From Berberis thunbergii (taxonomy: Eukaryota > Streptophyta > Magnoliopsida > Ranunculales > Berberidaceae), in assembly GCA_003290165.1 (NCBI GenBank), contig QNQO01001157.1, positions 1 through 64,000 on the forward strand: a stretch of DNA of 64,000 nt. Reading direction: 5' to 3'. Below are positions 31,360 to 41,597 of this stretch, one piece after another. A program made the translations under genes and the position numbers. The notes beneath the pieces were generated by a model, which was not told the origin of the DNA, ran no database searches, and worked only from the letters and a program-made list of their open reading frames with translations. Numbering within the stretch: position 1 is the first letter of the stretch; the number at the start of each line of letters is the position of its first letter.

Positions 31360-32127
31360 ACCCTAGAAGTGGTAAATAGAACAGAGAAAGACAGAGAGTT
31401 GCTTTGAAGTAGAAAGCGAAATCAAAACAAAAGGCTGAGATAATAAAGCAGTAAAGTAAATTATGGAAGAATAAACAATGCGACCTCCTCGGTTCCTCGC
31501 CTCCTCGCCTCCTCTGGTTCCTCGCCTGAGTCGCCTCCTTCCTCGGTTCCTCGCCTGAGTCGCCTCCTTCCTCGCGTCCTTCCTCGGTTCCTCGCCTCCT
31601 CGATCTGGTTCCTCGCCTCCTCGATCTGGTTCGTCGCCTCCTCGCCTCGGTTCCGTCCTCCTAACGCCTCTCTGTGTTTGAAAAAATCGCAAGAGCAAAA
31701 CGAAAGCACATGTTGTCGAGATTTAGGTTTTTATTAGGCCTTATGATATTAACCGTCCGATCGTATCGAGATCTGAAAAAACGAGATTTAATTTGATATT
31801 TGATTTTTTTTTTAATTATTAGGCTATATGATAAAGCGCTATACAAGAGGGTAGGTAGCATAGCGCTTTTAAAGCGCTATGCAAGCACTTTAAAAGCGCT
31901 ATGGTAGTTTTGGTAACGTTTTTTCCGCATAGCGTTTTTTAAAGCGCTATCTAAGACATAATTAAGATAGCGCTTAACAGAAAAAAAAAAATTAAAGCGC
32001 TATTGTAGAGTTTTTTTTGATTTTTTTTTTTTTAAAACAAATAAGCGCTATCCTAGCGCCCACTTGGATAGCTCTTTAAAAAAGCGCTATCTAAGTGGCG
32101 TTACCTAAGCTAATATTTGTAGTAGTG
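31360..32127 (-). mobile_element. CACTA-D terminus with a captured GA-rich gene leader
   Basis: The right end is the exact inverse of CACTACTACAAATATTAG and of the following AGCGCT repeats of the CACTA-B left end (31840-32127 against 19759-20060). This is therefore a relative of CACTA-B in the opposite orientation. Next to it on the minus strand lies a minisatellite-like leader of GAGGCGAGGAACC units (31466-31660). No partner terminus was found within CACTA-C, so the element is truncated or rearranged. Confidence 0.7.
31466..31660 (-). repeat. GAGGCGAGGAACC minisatellite (inverted)
   Basis: On the minus strand, about 12-14 variants of GAGGCGAGGAACC(A/G)AG follow one another. The same unit is found on the plus strand at 53130-53250. 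Open frames across it are low complexity and not genes. Confidence 0.8.
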
Positions 32128-32268
32128 ATTAATCTTCCCTAGAGGTTCAGCTGTTGCTAGCGTATCCTCTACGCATGATATTTCCAGATAATTGAAAGAT
32201 GTTTCAGCCTACCTAGTATGATATTATAAACATAACTAGACTTAAATTGCTCATCTGTCGCATTTCAG

Positions 32269-33426
32269 TTTTGTGATGTCATTGGCTGATGTTGATGCGA
32301 AGCTTCTGATGGAGGACGAAAGTCTTGTTTGGACGAGCAAGGATGGTGTTATTGTTCTTCAGCACGAAAATGAAAAGATACCTCTGAGGTAAGTGTATCA
32401 TGAAGTCTCTTCATTTTCTTGGTTTGTTTCTAGTGTAAGGTTTCAGTTTATTGTCCTTTTGAACTTGCTCAAGGTTCTATGGGTGGTAGTGGAATGTGTT
32501 TCCTAGATCAAAACATATTCTAGGCATTTTATCTGTATTAATATTGAATGCTTTTTCTTTGTTATTAGTTCTTAAAACTTTGAAGCTTTTTTATGCATGG
32601 TAAAGTCAAGTTAATGCATGAAATAGTACTTCCTTATCAGTTTGGATAATTGAGTTGACAGTGGCAATGTTTTATAGGGTTGTTTCTGTTCTTTTGGAGG
32701 TGGGTAGGATGGATGATTGATAGGCAAACTTCATTCACATGTCAAATGGAGTGCAAATATTCTTCTAAGCAAGTCTCACGAGTTTGCCATTTCTATTTTT
32801 CAAGTGAAACTGAGATAAGTTCAAAATTGGGACCAACTTTTGTGTGCCGAACTTTCAAAATGCCGAAGAGTAAAATATCAAGACAAGTTCCTGTTTTTCA
32901 TAAAATATGAATGATATATCAACCATGTATGAAACAGAATGACTCTGCAAGATGAATGTGACCGCTTCTTTTAGACCCTCTCTATGAACTCCAAATGGAG
33001 ATTAGAAGGACATGCTTTTTCTAAGATGATCTCGTCACCAGACCATTTTCCTAGAAGATATGAATTTGTTCTATACTTCTATCATTTCAGACTAACATCT
33101 CTAATTCAACGTAGTCTCATACTCAACAATAAACACTTTTTTTCCCTTCCTATACTCGGAGTATGTATCATACTTGGTATTTGTCGCCATGTAGCATACT
33201 CGAGAGATTTCACAATAAAGCAAAATAGGCCATTTGAGATATTTGGTACAGGTTTTTTTTTGTTTTTTTTCACCCATGAAGCAAACGATATAATATGAGC
33301 TCTTTAATAGCGATGAAAGTATCGTGTAATTTCTGAATGTTTAACATTAGGTTGTTGATTATTTTCAGAGAATGTTGTAAAAGTAGATTGGAGGAGGTGA
33401 GCTCTTTTTGCAAAGAGTCGTCTTGA
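32269..33426 (+). pseudogene. Unidentified host gene fragment with two splice-bounded exons
   Basis: An exon of 120 nt (32269-32388), bounded by TTTCAG and a GTAAGT donor, reads FVMSLADVDAKLLMEDESLV then WTSKDGVIVLQHENEKIPLR. A second exon (33369-33426) after TTTTCAG keeps the frame (ECCKSRLEEVSSFCKESS) to a stop. The split codon fits. I do not recognise the family. A 3' UTR-like stretch follows. It lies in CACTA-C beyond CACTA-D and may be another captured gene 3' end. Confidence 0.45.
32400..33368. other. Putative intron of the unidentified fragment
   Basis: Non-coding AT-rich sequence between the two putative exons. The frames at 32680-32910 and 32984-33298 show no domain. Confidence 0.4.
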
Positions 33427-34248
33427 AGGCAAACCTTTATGTGTTTATGCAGTCTTGTCCTTGTGTTTTTGTGTATTCTTTTGTAAAACTTGAGATCTGG
33501 ATAAATAACAGGTGTGTGGTGTGCCTAGAGCTTCTTGTATTTTGGGTGTCATGAGTAAATGTATAGAACTAAGGCTTTACTTTGTCGTTGTTGTTTGATT
33601 CTTCAGGTTCATACAATACCATGTCTTATATTTTCTTCATTTCCTCATTTTTGCTTGTTCTAATATTGAGTGTACTAGTTCATGACTTAAGATGTTTACA
33701 ATCTAGGAATAAAGTATTCATTTGCAAAGATTGTTGTGGTTGTTGCCTTGTAGTAGTCTGAGTTGACTGTTTTAAGGATTTGATTTTATATGGATGTTTT
33801 GTTATGATATACTCTATAACTTGAAGAAAATATTCATCTTAGTAAGGACTGATTTTGCAGGTGTGGGGCTGTGATTTTGCTGCAACAGCAAAAAAAATGT
33901 AATTTTTTTTTCGATTATATTAATTTGCAACGGTTTCAAACCCTCGCAACAAACCAGATTTTTTTTTCTTTTGAATTTTGTTTTGACTTGCCATGACTTA
34001 AAATCGTGGTATTTCATGCTTGCCACGGCGTAAAATCATGGCCTTGCTTGCCACGGCTTAAAATCATGGCTAAATGCAGAAAATCATCAAGCGTCATCGA
34101 ACATAAATCCGTTGCTAATATGTGTTGCCACGGTTTATAGCCGTCAATGGTGATTTGGCGACGCCTCAAATGGTCAGGCCTCTAAGCCATAACAATACAT
34201 TACCCCCATGGTCCCAAACCGTTGCTGATGGGTATTTTTGGTGCAGTG
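33427..34248. other. Right flank and terminal region of CACTA-C
   Basis: A 3' UTR-like sequence to about 33880, then repeated GCCACGGCtTAAAATCaTGG phrases (33970-34200), ending at the CACTA-C terminus. Confidence 0.55.
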
Positions 34249-34251
34249 GGA

Positions 34252-35174
34252 CCATTGACAAAAAGGTGAATTCTCGGTTAAAAGTGCTACCAATTCCTTT
34301 ACCCAAGATAATCTTGAAAGCTCTTCATCAACCCCCCCCCCCCCCACCCCAACCCCCCCCCCCCCCCCCAATATCTAGCCACTATGTGCAAACTATTTCG
34401 AGAGTTGTGGTATATCAAAGCTTCACCAGGATATATCTTCCTCATTTGGAATGTTAGGCAAAATATTCTACCATTCCTTGCAAATCTGGTTCGGCTTCAC
34501 ACTCTTATCAAAGACAAATACATCTTTTGTCACAACCACTCGAAAAATGTGACACGTCTATTCTTCCAATGCCTAATTTTTCACCAATGGTAGCAACTAT
34601 CCCCCTCCTATTTACTGGTTGAACAATAACTTTTATGGTTCCACCATACCTTAATTCTTCTATTTCAATTGGGATACAGCCAACACCATGCTCTTTTGAA
34701 AAAGAAATGTTTTCTCAATTTCCTGCATAATTCAAATTATCTAGACCATCATAAATGATTTTATCTTTCAAAAATCCAAACACATCCCCCATATGTTTAT
34801 TCGGTCCTTCCAAAAGCTTTGGGTCTCTTGGAAACAAACAGTGGTTTCCTTCCCAACAATTGGACCCACGATAATGCAGTATTTTCCATCGGATCTTCGC
34901 AGATGCAATTATTGATTCCTAGGTTCGGAAGCTTAACCAGTTTAGCATCACATTGACACCCATAGAAGGATGCTTTTTGGCAGATTGAGCGGGCCCATTG
35001 ATGACCATTTTCTTAGCAAGGAGGATCCGCAGTATCAACATCTGGGATCCAATGGCCGAACCTTTGAGACAAGCATCTCAATGCTACTCCCATTTATTTC
35101 AAGAGTGGATGATGTTGTTGTTACTCGCTCTAGATTGATTGAGAAAGAGAGACTCCTTTGAGGATGTGCAGTCC
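34252..35174 (+). repeat. LINE tandem duplication, unit 2, right part
   Basis: It continues 24365-24541 after CACTA-C. It repeats the zf-RVT-like stretch (WYIKASPGYIFLIWNVRQN; CIFC-type Cys/His residues, here YIFCHNHSKN) at 34384-34593. A C-rich run lies at 34331-34370. Confidence 0.85.
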
Positions 35175-35189
35175 ATATCTGATATTGTC

Positions 35190-35735
35190 CTAGCCCAACT
35201 TTCCACTGCTAGATATTATCGGCTTAACTACAGGACTGATGCTAACAGATGGAAAATCTGTAAACTCTGATTCAATTCTGATTACTTATGATGATAGTTT
35301 TTATGATGCATCCAAATAGGGAGCAGTAGGAGTTTTGCAATTGATGTTCATAGTCAGATTTTGGAGCAGGTTGCCTTTGCAATTGCAGGATGAGTTCTTA
35401 ATAGCACCATGGTGAAGTGTCATGCATCCGAGGCAACATTATTATTGGTTCAAGCTCATCACCAGCATAAGGGCTTGATCATGGGAGACTCTAGCACTCT
35501 CAATGAAATTCTTCAGGATCACAACATTGTTGACAATAATATCTATTCAGAGTGGGTATAGATGCCTTTGATCAAGAACATTAAGCGACATTTAGATATG
35601 AACAAAAACTGGTATTGTAATTATATTAGTTGAGACCTCAATATAGAGGCTTATAATCTGGCTAAAGCAGCTGGGCTGCAATATTGTAATATTTTGCAGT
35701 AATATATGCCAACTAGGCTTCAACAAATTTTTTTT
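35190..35735 (+). pseudogene. LINE ribonuclease-H-like tail, decayed
   Basis: Unlike the preceding duplicated unit, this is single copy. It contains DASK-stop-GAVGV, HASEATLLLVQAHHQHKGL and MGDSSTLNEIL, and ends EAYNLAKAAGLQY. This is the pattern of the RNase H domain found at the 3' end of plant L1 LINEs. Several stops interrupt it. A minus-strand LINE at 54785-55015 encodes the same region. Confidence 0.7.
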
Positions 35736-35756
35736 TTTACTGAATCATAGGTAATG

Positions 35757-35837
35757 CCTAGGAGATTTGCACAGTAATATCAAAAACACATTTGGGCTCA
35801 TGAATTTCTTGAGTCATTGCAGAGTGAACACTATAAG
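35757..35837 (+). pseudogene. 3' piece of the second terpene synthase exon 1
   Basis: Twenty-seven codons read PRRFAQ-stop-YQKHIW and then [14 protein letters not shown], followed by a GT donor. They align with [20 protein letters not shown] and the rest of exon 1 in the intact gene, including the same nine-residue spacing between the Arg pair and Trp. An in-frame TAA confirms it is dead. Its 5' half is at 17481-17515. No exon 2 follows. Confidence 0.85.
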
Positions 35838-36229
35838 GTGGTGATGCGTTCAAATTTGTCATTGCCAATCCTAATGATATCTAACTTGCAAAAATGAGTA
35901 GCGATTAAGCCCAAAACCACAGTTGTGGTAGTTGAAGGCACTCGGATGCTTAAGTCAGATACCGGTTCAAGAAAGTGTCACGTTGCGTATGTGTGTGTGT
36001 CCCTTTCTTCCTCCTTTCACCGACTCTTATAGCGAGCCTTTCCTCTTCAACTGTCCCTGTGATCTTAGGGCATGATGTTGGGAGGAGATCTCGCATATAG
36101 TTCACTTGTCCAAAAAAAAAAAATTTTGACCAAGAGGTTGAATGTTGCACACAAAATCTAACAAGCAACTCCCCTAGTGCACTGATAAAAAAATTTATGC
36201 TTCAATGCAACATTATACCATCTGTGGCA
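35838..36229. other. Remnant intron and spacer, no gene seen
   Basis: No homology to the other terpene synthase introns was seen beyond the donor. A (GT)n-rich stretch lies at about 35985-36000. Confidence 0.45.
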
Positions 36230-36937
36230 AGAGCGCAGTAAAAGAGTGTTCCAATCACAACGAAAGGTTGCATTGGACCTAATCAAACAAATTGTAGAGG
36301 ATGTACGACTTAGAGTGGTTGTTTTAAACTTGGAAGTGGAAAATAATGCTCAGAGTCGTAATCTTTGCAAGAAGTGGAGACTGGCAGTTCGGTATGTGTA
36401 CAAACCAGTCCAGCAATGCAGTTGGTTAAGACCTAATCATCAATGGTATATGATCAATTCTGATGGATCATTATCACGATGGAGAGGTGGCTATGGTGCG
36501 ATTATTAGGGACCACAATGGGGAAGTAATTGCAGCAACAGGCTCAAGCAAGGCTAGTACAATTATCTATCATGAACGTCAAGGAGTCGAGATGGGAATCA
36601 AACTTGCAAAACTTCATGGGTTACAGAGAGTAATTTTGTGTATGGATTCAGCTAGTGTACACATGTTCCTCACGACTAATAAGCCCCCCCCCCCCCATGG
36701 GAAGCGAGACACGTCACTAAAAGAATTAAGAGCTCAGTAGAAGAGTTTGAATGTTACAGGATGATTCACACACTAAGAGAAACTAATAAAGCAGCAGACA
36801 AGAAGTTAGCTAGACAAATGCCTAGCGTGGAGTTCTTAGAAATCACGCCTAGCTCCTTTATTAAGGACCTTGAGAAGATCATTTTGTATGATGCTAATAG
36901 TAGGAAATATAACATAATGTAATATGTAACACATTCT
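36230..36937 (+). pseudogene. LINE ribonuclease-H-like 3' domain (second LINE), split by copia
   Basis: INSDGSLSRWRGGYGAIIRD, GVEMGIKLAKLHGLQRVIL and CMDSASVHMF show the D-E-D pattern of the LINE RNase H domain. A C-run frameshift lies at about 36684. After it the tail reads NKAADKKLARQMPSVEFLEI to a stop. The 3' UTR continues beyond the copia element at 50605 (GGTCCGGGGAGCCCATTT) to an A-tail near 50650-50659. Confidence 0.75.
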
Positions 36938-37675
36938 TGTGAGACAAATAAGGAATTAGAGTCCTTCCCAAATAAGGACGACTCACGGTCCTTTGTGGAT
37001 TGGCTCCCAAATTTCAGGGACATGCATGGACTATGAGTCCCAATTGTGTGGGACTCAAAGTCATACAAGGACAAGAGGTTCTCTCTTTATAACAACATGC
37101 AAGCACAAAGATTAGAAGAAGGATATTCAACGTGTGCAAAGAAGAGAATATAACGCAGCAATAATGCAGCAGAAACACAGTAATAACAAAGCAGCAAAGC
37201 AGAAGAAACGTAGCAATAACGCAGCAGAAATGCAGCAGCAATGCACGTCAAATTGGCAGCAAATACAATGCTGAAATAGAGCAGCAGTGTGGCGTGAGTG
37301 CGGCGTGAAATGGGCTGCAATAAGGGCGTGAAACAGGCTGCGAGTTCGGCATGATTCGGTGTGTGTGCAGCGTGAAACAATAGCTAAGTAGAAAGATTGG
37401 AATCAAGTGATTTCGGGTGTTCTTCGTTTGCGAGTTTCGTCAAACTTTTGGTGGAGTAATCTTCAAGTAAGTGCTTCCATATCAATAAAATAGTTACAGA
37501 GTCGTCGTCCGTGGAGTAGGCAAAGTCGAACCACGTAATCTCAGTGCCATCTTTATTTTCTACATATTGCTTGTTGTTTGTTATTACTTGCATATCGTTT
37601 TTAGCCATTCACTATCACCACCTAGGTCCAGGACTTGTGTTGGAATTATTTGCATTAGCAGATATTTCTCTTACA
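36938..37675 (+). repeat. Copia 5' LTR
   Basis: 738 bp, TG...CA. It contains GCAGCAATAACGCAGCAG-like repeats in the middle (37140-37260). The open frames on the minus strand here and in the 3' LTR are repeat artefacts. Confidence 0.88.
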
Positions 37676-37716
37676 AGTGGTATCAGAACGCCAGTTAGTT
37701 GGTGTTTGTGTTTTGA

Positions 37717-38540
37717 ATATGTCAATTAAAATAGCTGAAAGGTCTTCTTCAAAGTGTGAGGATGGCTATGTGAAAGTCCATGGGTTCGACATTTTTTTAT
37801 TCAATAGTAGAAACAATTTTAAAGCTTGGCAGATGGATTGTAAAGATATTCAGATTAGTTTGGATCAGATTGATGCACTAGATGAGAAAAAGAAACCATT
37901 ATCGGATAAGGCGACGGTTGAGGTTATCGAGAAGTGGAGTAAAATTGATCAGAAGGCATGTAGCATGATTCGTTTGTGTCTTTCTCGTAACGTGGCTTAC
38001 AACTTCATTGATGAGATGACACTCACGATATTTGGGATAAGCTTCAGGCTATGTATCTGCAGAATGATCAGATGAGTGTGATGTACCTACAGAAGAAGCT
38101 CTTCACTTTCAGGTTGCAGCCAGGTAAACTCATGACTGATCACATAAATAAATTTGAATGTTTATATTCAGATTGTGTTAGCTTGGGAGCTAAATTTGAA
38201 GATAGTCAGAGAGCATTATTATTGTTAATTTTTTTGTTACCAGAATGAGAATCGTTTGTTGATCAGATGACAACAATGAAGAAAGATAAATTTGTGTATA
38301 GTGCTATTGTTCAAGCTGTACTTGCAATGACTTCTAGAAAGAGTGTTTTGAATGGGGAGGTTCAAGCACATGGTCTTTCGATGACAAGAAGAATAAATTA
38401 CAAAAAGAACAACTACAAAAGGAACCGGTCTAAATCAAAAGGTAGAGATATGTCTAAGGTTGAATGACACAAATGCAAGCGCAAAGGCCATTGCATAAGG
38501 AATTGTCCAGACTGGAAGGATGATCACAATAAGCAAGAGA
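37717..38540 (+). pseudogene. Copia gag, decayed
   Basis: It begins MSIKIAERSSSKCEDGYVKV and includes FNSRNNFKAWQ and LMTDHINKFE. The zinc knuckle CKRKGHCIRNC at about 38473-38510 has its first Cys codon changed to TGA. Frameshifts lie near 38035 and a stop near 38248. Confidence 0.8.
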
Positions 38541-38599
38541 ATGAAAGTAAGGGCGTAGTGAATGTTGTTGAGACACTAGATGTGGTAGAGGATATTCTA

Positions 38600-39970
38600 A
38601 TCGGGGATGACTTAGCACATGCACTGATGGAAAAATCTTATGACCGTTTGTATGACGGTTGGATGTTGGATACGTGAGCTTCGTATCATATGTGTCTCAT
38701 AAGGGAATGGTTCAGTACTTATCACGAGGTTAAGGGCAGTTCACTTAAAATGGGTGACTTTCGGCCTTACAAGACAATGGGTGTTGGTACAGTCAAATTC
38801 CAGTTGGCAGATGGGTCATGTAGACAGCTTACCAATGTACATCATGTTCCAGCTCTTTCAAATGGGTCGATTTCTCTTGGGGGTGCTTGAAGCTCGGGGC
38901 TACAAGTATATTGATGAGAATGGGTATTGCTTATGACAGATTGCTTATGACAGCTGTTAGACATGCCAATTTGTATTTCCTTCAAGGCAATATAGTTGAA
39001 GGTGGAGCTATAGTTTCTAGAGTTGTTGATGAGAAAAGCTTTACGTGCACACAGTTATGGCACATGCGATTAAAGCATGTAGGTGAGAATGGATTAAAGA
39101 ACTTTAAGCAAGCGGGGCTTGCTTGGCGATGATAAAATGGCAAAGCTGGATTTTTGTGAACATTGCATCTATGGGAAGCAATGCAGAGTCAGTTTTAGTG
39201 ATGTTACTCATAGCACCGTGGGGATTGAAGATTACATCCACACTGATGTTTAGAGGCACTCTAGAGTTGCATCCAAGGGGGGTTCCAGGTATTTTGTGTC
39301 TTTTATCAATGACTTCAGCCGGAGAGTATGGGTGTATACCATGAAACATAAAAATGAAATCACTGATATCTTCAAGAAGTGGAAAGCTATGATTGATAAA
39401 CAAATTGGAAGGGTGATCAAAGTAGTGAAATTTGACAATGACGGTGAGTATATCGAGGATCAATTAAACAGTTTTGTTTGGAACGTGGCATTAGAAGACA
39501 CTTCACAGTGAAGTTGACACCACAGTAGAACGGGGTAGCAAAGCGGATGAATCGCACCCTGTTGGAGAGAGCACGATGCATGTTGTCCAATGCAGGTTTG
39601 GGCTGAAGCAGTAAACACGGCGTGCTATCTCATTAACCGCTCTCATTTCTTCAGCTATTGAGTCACAAATTCCTATGGATGTATGGTCTGATATTTCTTC
39701 AGATTATTCTAACTTGAAAGTATTTGGTTGTCCAACATTTTTTCATGTCCGGGAGGATAAAATTGGAGTAAGGGTCAGGAAAGCTATTTTTCTCGATTAT
39801 TCAGATAATGTGAAAGAGTATAGATTATGGTGCCTTGACTTGAAGAAGTTTGTGATTAGCCGATATGTGAAGTTCCATGAGGAGGCTTTGTTACAGGCAA
39901 AATATGAGAGTTGCAAAGATGGTTCCTCTATTTGAATGGGTGGTAGCCATGATGAAGATGAGGATGCTGA
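38600..39970 (+). pseudogene. Copia protease and integrase, decayed
   Basis: The protease motif appears as MLDT-stop-ASYHM (TGA for Gly) at about 38660. The GAG-pre-integrase LWHMRLKHVGENGLK leads into the HHCC-type CEHCIYGKQC. The core follows as YFVSFINDFSRRVWVYTMKH and KFDNDGEYIED. The C-terminal NLKVFGCPTFFHVREDK is at 39710. Several stops and shifts make it inactive. Confidence 0.8.
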
Positions 39971-40145
39971 AGATTCTCTGCAGGTGGAGCTTGGAGCTCT
40001 TAAATCTCATACAGACCATGATGTTTCTTCTATTGAGGGAAAAGGTGATACAGATATGATGCTTAATGAGACAGTGGCAGAAGATGAAGTTCTTACTGAT
40101 GGGGACATGGATCCTATACAACAACATGTTCAATAGTTACAAATA

Positions 40146-41016
40146 TTGTCTTTAGTAGCAAGCATAGAACCTAGAATCAGACATGCACCACTTAGATTTG
40201 GCTATAAGGATGGCGCAACTTGTGCATTCTCAGTACTAAATGGGTATGATGATGTTCCTACCACATATACGCAGGTTTTGCGAAGTGTTCAGAAAGATGA
40301 GTGGAAGGAAGCTTTGGATGAAGAGATGTTATCTTTTTAGAAGAATCATACATGAGAGGTTATGACACTCCCTAAAGGGAAGAGGTCGATTGGGTGTAAG
40401 TGGGTTTTAACAGTGAAAGACGGGATTCTAGATTTCTGGTATACTTGTACATGAATACGATACAAGGCAAGATTGGTGGCTAAATGATATGCACAACAAG
40501 AAGGTGTGGACTACAATGAAGTATTATCTCTGGTGGTAAAACAAACTTCTATCTTAGTCCTTTTGGTTTTAACAGCGCAATTTAACTTAAAGCGTGAGCA
40601 ACTTGATGTCAAGACTGCTTTCTTGCATGGAGATTTAGAGGATGACATATACATGTCTCAGCCCGATGGATATGTTGTTGTTGGTAAGGAATAAGAGGTA
40701 TGCAAACTGAAGAAGTCATTGTATGGGTTGAAGCAATCTATGAGGCAGTGATACAAGAGGTTTGATACTTTTATGATTGAGCAGAGATATGTGAGGAGTC
40801 AGTAAGAACCTTGTGTATTCACACAGAAGCTCAAGGATGGCTTTTTCGTGTTTCTCTTACTTTATGTTGATGACATGCTCATTACTTTAAAGAGCATGAA
40901 AGAAATTGATAAATTGAAGTTGAAACTTAGCATGGAGTTTGATATGAAAGATTTTGGTTTAGTGAAGAAGATACTTGGGATGGAGATAGTGAGAGATAGG
41001 AAGAAAGGCAGACTGA
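40146..41016 (+). pseudogene. Copia reverse transcriptase, 5' part
   Basis: EWKEALDEEML, then after stops KREQLDVKTAFLHGDLEDDI, YMSQPDGYVV, KKSLYGLKQS and LLYVDDMLIT (YVDD catalytic motif). It is cut at RKKGRLTL by the gypsy-like element. Its frame resumes exactly at SQRQYLKK after 48174. Confidence 0.88.
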
Positions 41017-41205
41017 CATTGTGATATTCACATAATTATTACATAATATATCCCTTAATTTATACATGTTAGTGTTTCGATTATTATATTTTATAGTAAT
41101 TATTTCGTTTTCATGTCTTTGTAGGCATTTGAGCGCACATTAAAGCGATAAGTTAAGGAACGACAATTAGTCGATTCCAACGGTGGTATAAAGCAGTCAC
41201 AAACC

Positions 41206-41330
41206 TAAACCCGAAACCTAATTCATAACCTAGTCCATAACCTAAACCCTAAACCCGAAACCTAATTCATAACCTAAACCCAATCCATACCCTAAACCCA
41301 AACCTAAGCCCAATCCTTCTCCTACCCTCA
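41206..41330. repeat. Telomere-like CCTAAACCC repeats in the 5' LTR
   Basis: Degenerate units of ACCTAAACCC, ACCCGAAACCTAATTCATA and CCCAATCCATA. The homologous stretch in the 3' LTR is 46386-46525, where one extra unit is present, and it is shorter at 62487-62545. Confidence 0.8.
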
Positions 41331-41367
41331 TTGATGAATCATTCTCTCATTTCATCCCTATTATTTT

Positions 41368-41377
41368 CTATAAATAG
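41368..41377 (+). promoter_or_regulatory. LTR TATA box
   Basis: CTATAAATAG lies in the 5' LTR just downstream of the telomere-like repeats. It is conserved at 46571-46580 and 62612-62621, about 30 bp before a purine-rich likely transcription start. Confidence 0.6.
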
Positions 41378-41597
41378 AGGATAATAGGGTGAGAAGAGGG
41401 GGGGGAGGAAGAGAAGGGAAAAGAAGATAATTACAAATCAAAACCTCTTCCTCAATGGAGATTTCCTCAAAGGAGCTCCTCTCTCAAAGATGATTCACAA
41501 TCACCCTCACCACTCATCCATCTCTCACTCACTCCACTCACTCAGCACACAGTCACCTCGCCATCGCCACCACCGAGCTCCGCAACCGCCACCGTCA

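Larger units (their letters stand above)
24542..34248 (+). mobile_element. CACTA-C, 9.7-kb element carrying RPT5 and ACBP4/5-like fragments
   Basis: The left end is CACTACACCAAAA; the right end is the inverse of CACTGCACCAAAA. The 3-bp duplication is GGA (24539-24541, 34249-34251), and unit 1 of the LINE duplication shows the unoccupied site (GTGTGGACCTTTGAC). Subterminal phrases CCACGGCTtAAAATCrTGGC recur at 24577-24650 and 33900-34230. Inside are host gene fragments, a gag-only LTR retrotransposon (25004-26451), a MULE-like MITE (from 30189) and one end of another CACTA element (to 32127). No transposase is recognisable. Confidence 0.9.
17516..35756 (+). mobile_element. L1-like LINE, 5' truncated, containing nested elements
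   Basis: Reverse transcriptase motifs appear at 17540-18290 in two or three shifted frames: a stretch resembling WI..CI.T.S..V..NG, the RQGDPLSPY-like KQGNPLSPYLF, then LLYADDFILFCQ (YADD catalytic motif), NFDKSSVFFS and LANWKSKILSQVGR. The C-terminal zinc-binding zf-RVT region is at 23341-23790 and again at 34252-34600. A ribonuclease-H-like tail is at 35190-35710. LINE frames run on across the CACTA insertions when those are removed. It is a decayed, non-autonomous copy. The exact 5' edge and the target duplication are not clear. Confidence 0.8.

Noticed and set aside
31363..31709. Arg/Glu-rich frames of 82-111 codons on the minus strand
   Set aside because: Products of the GAGGCGAGGAACC minisatellite. 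They have no domain, and the same repeat gives unrelated frames at 53090-53501.
19759..32127. A single 12.4-kb CACTA spanning both AGCGCT ends
   Set aside because: The 19759 end pairs with 23324 by an exact ATA duplication, whereas 32127 is followed by ATT. Separate elements fit better.
37014..37380. Leu/Cys-rich minus-strand frames, repeated at 49857-50396
   Set aside because: They lie in copia LTRs and reflect GCAGCAATAA-type repeats, not membrane proteins.
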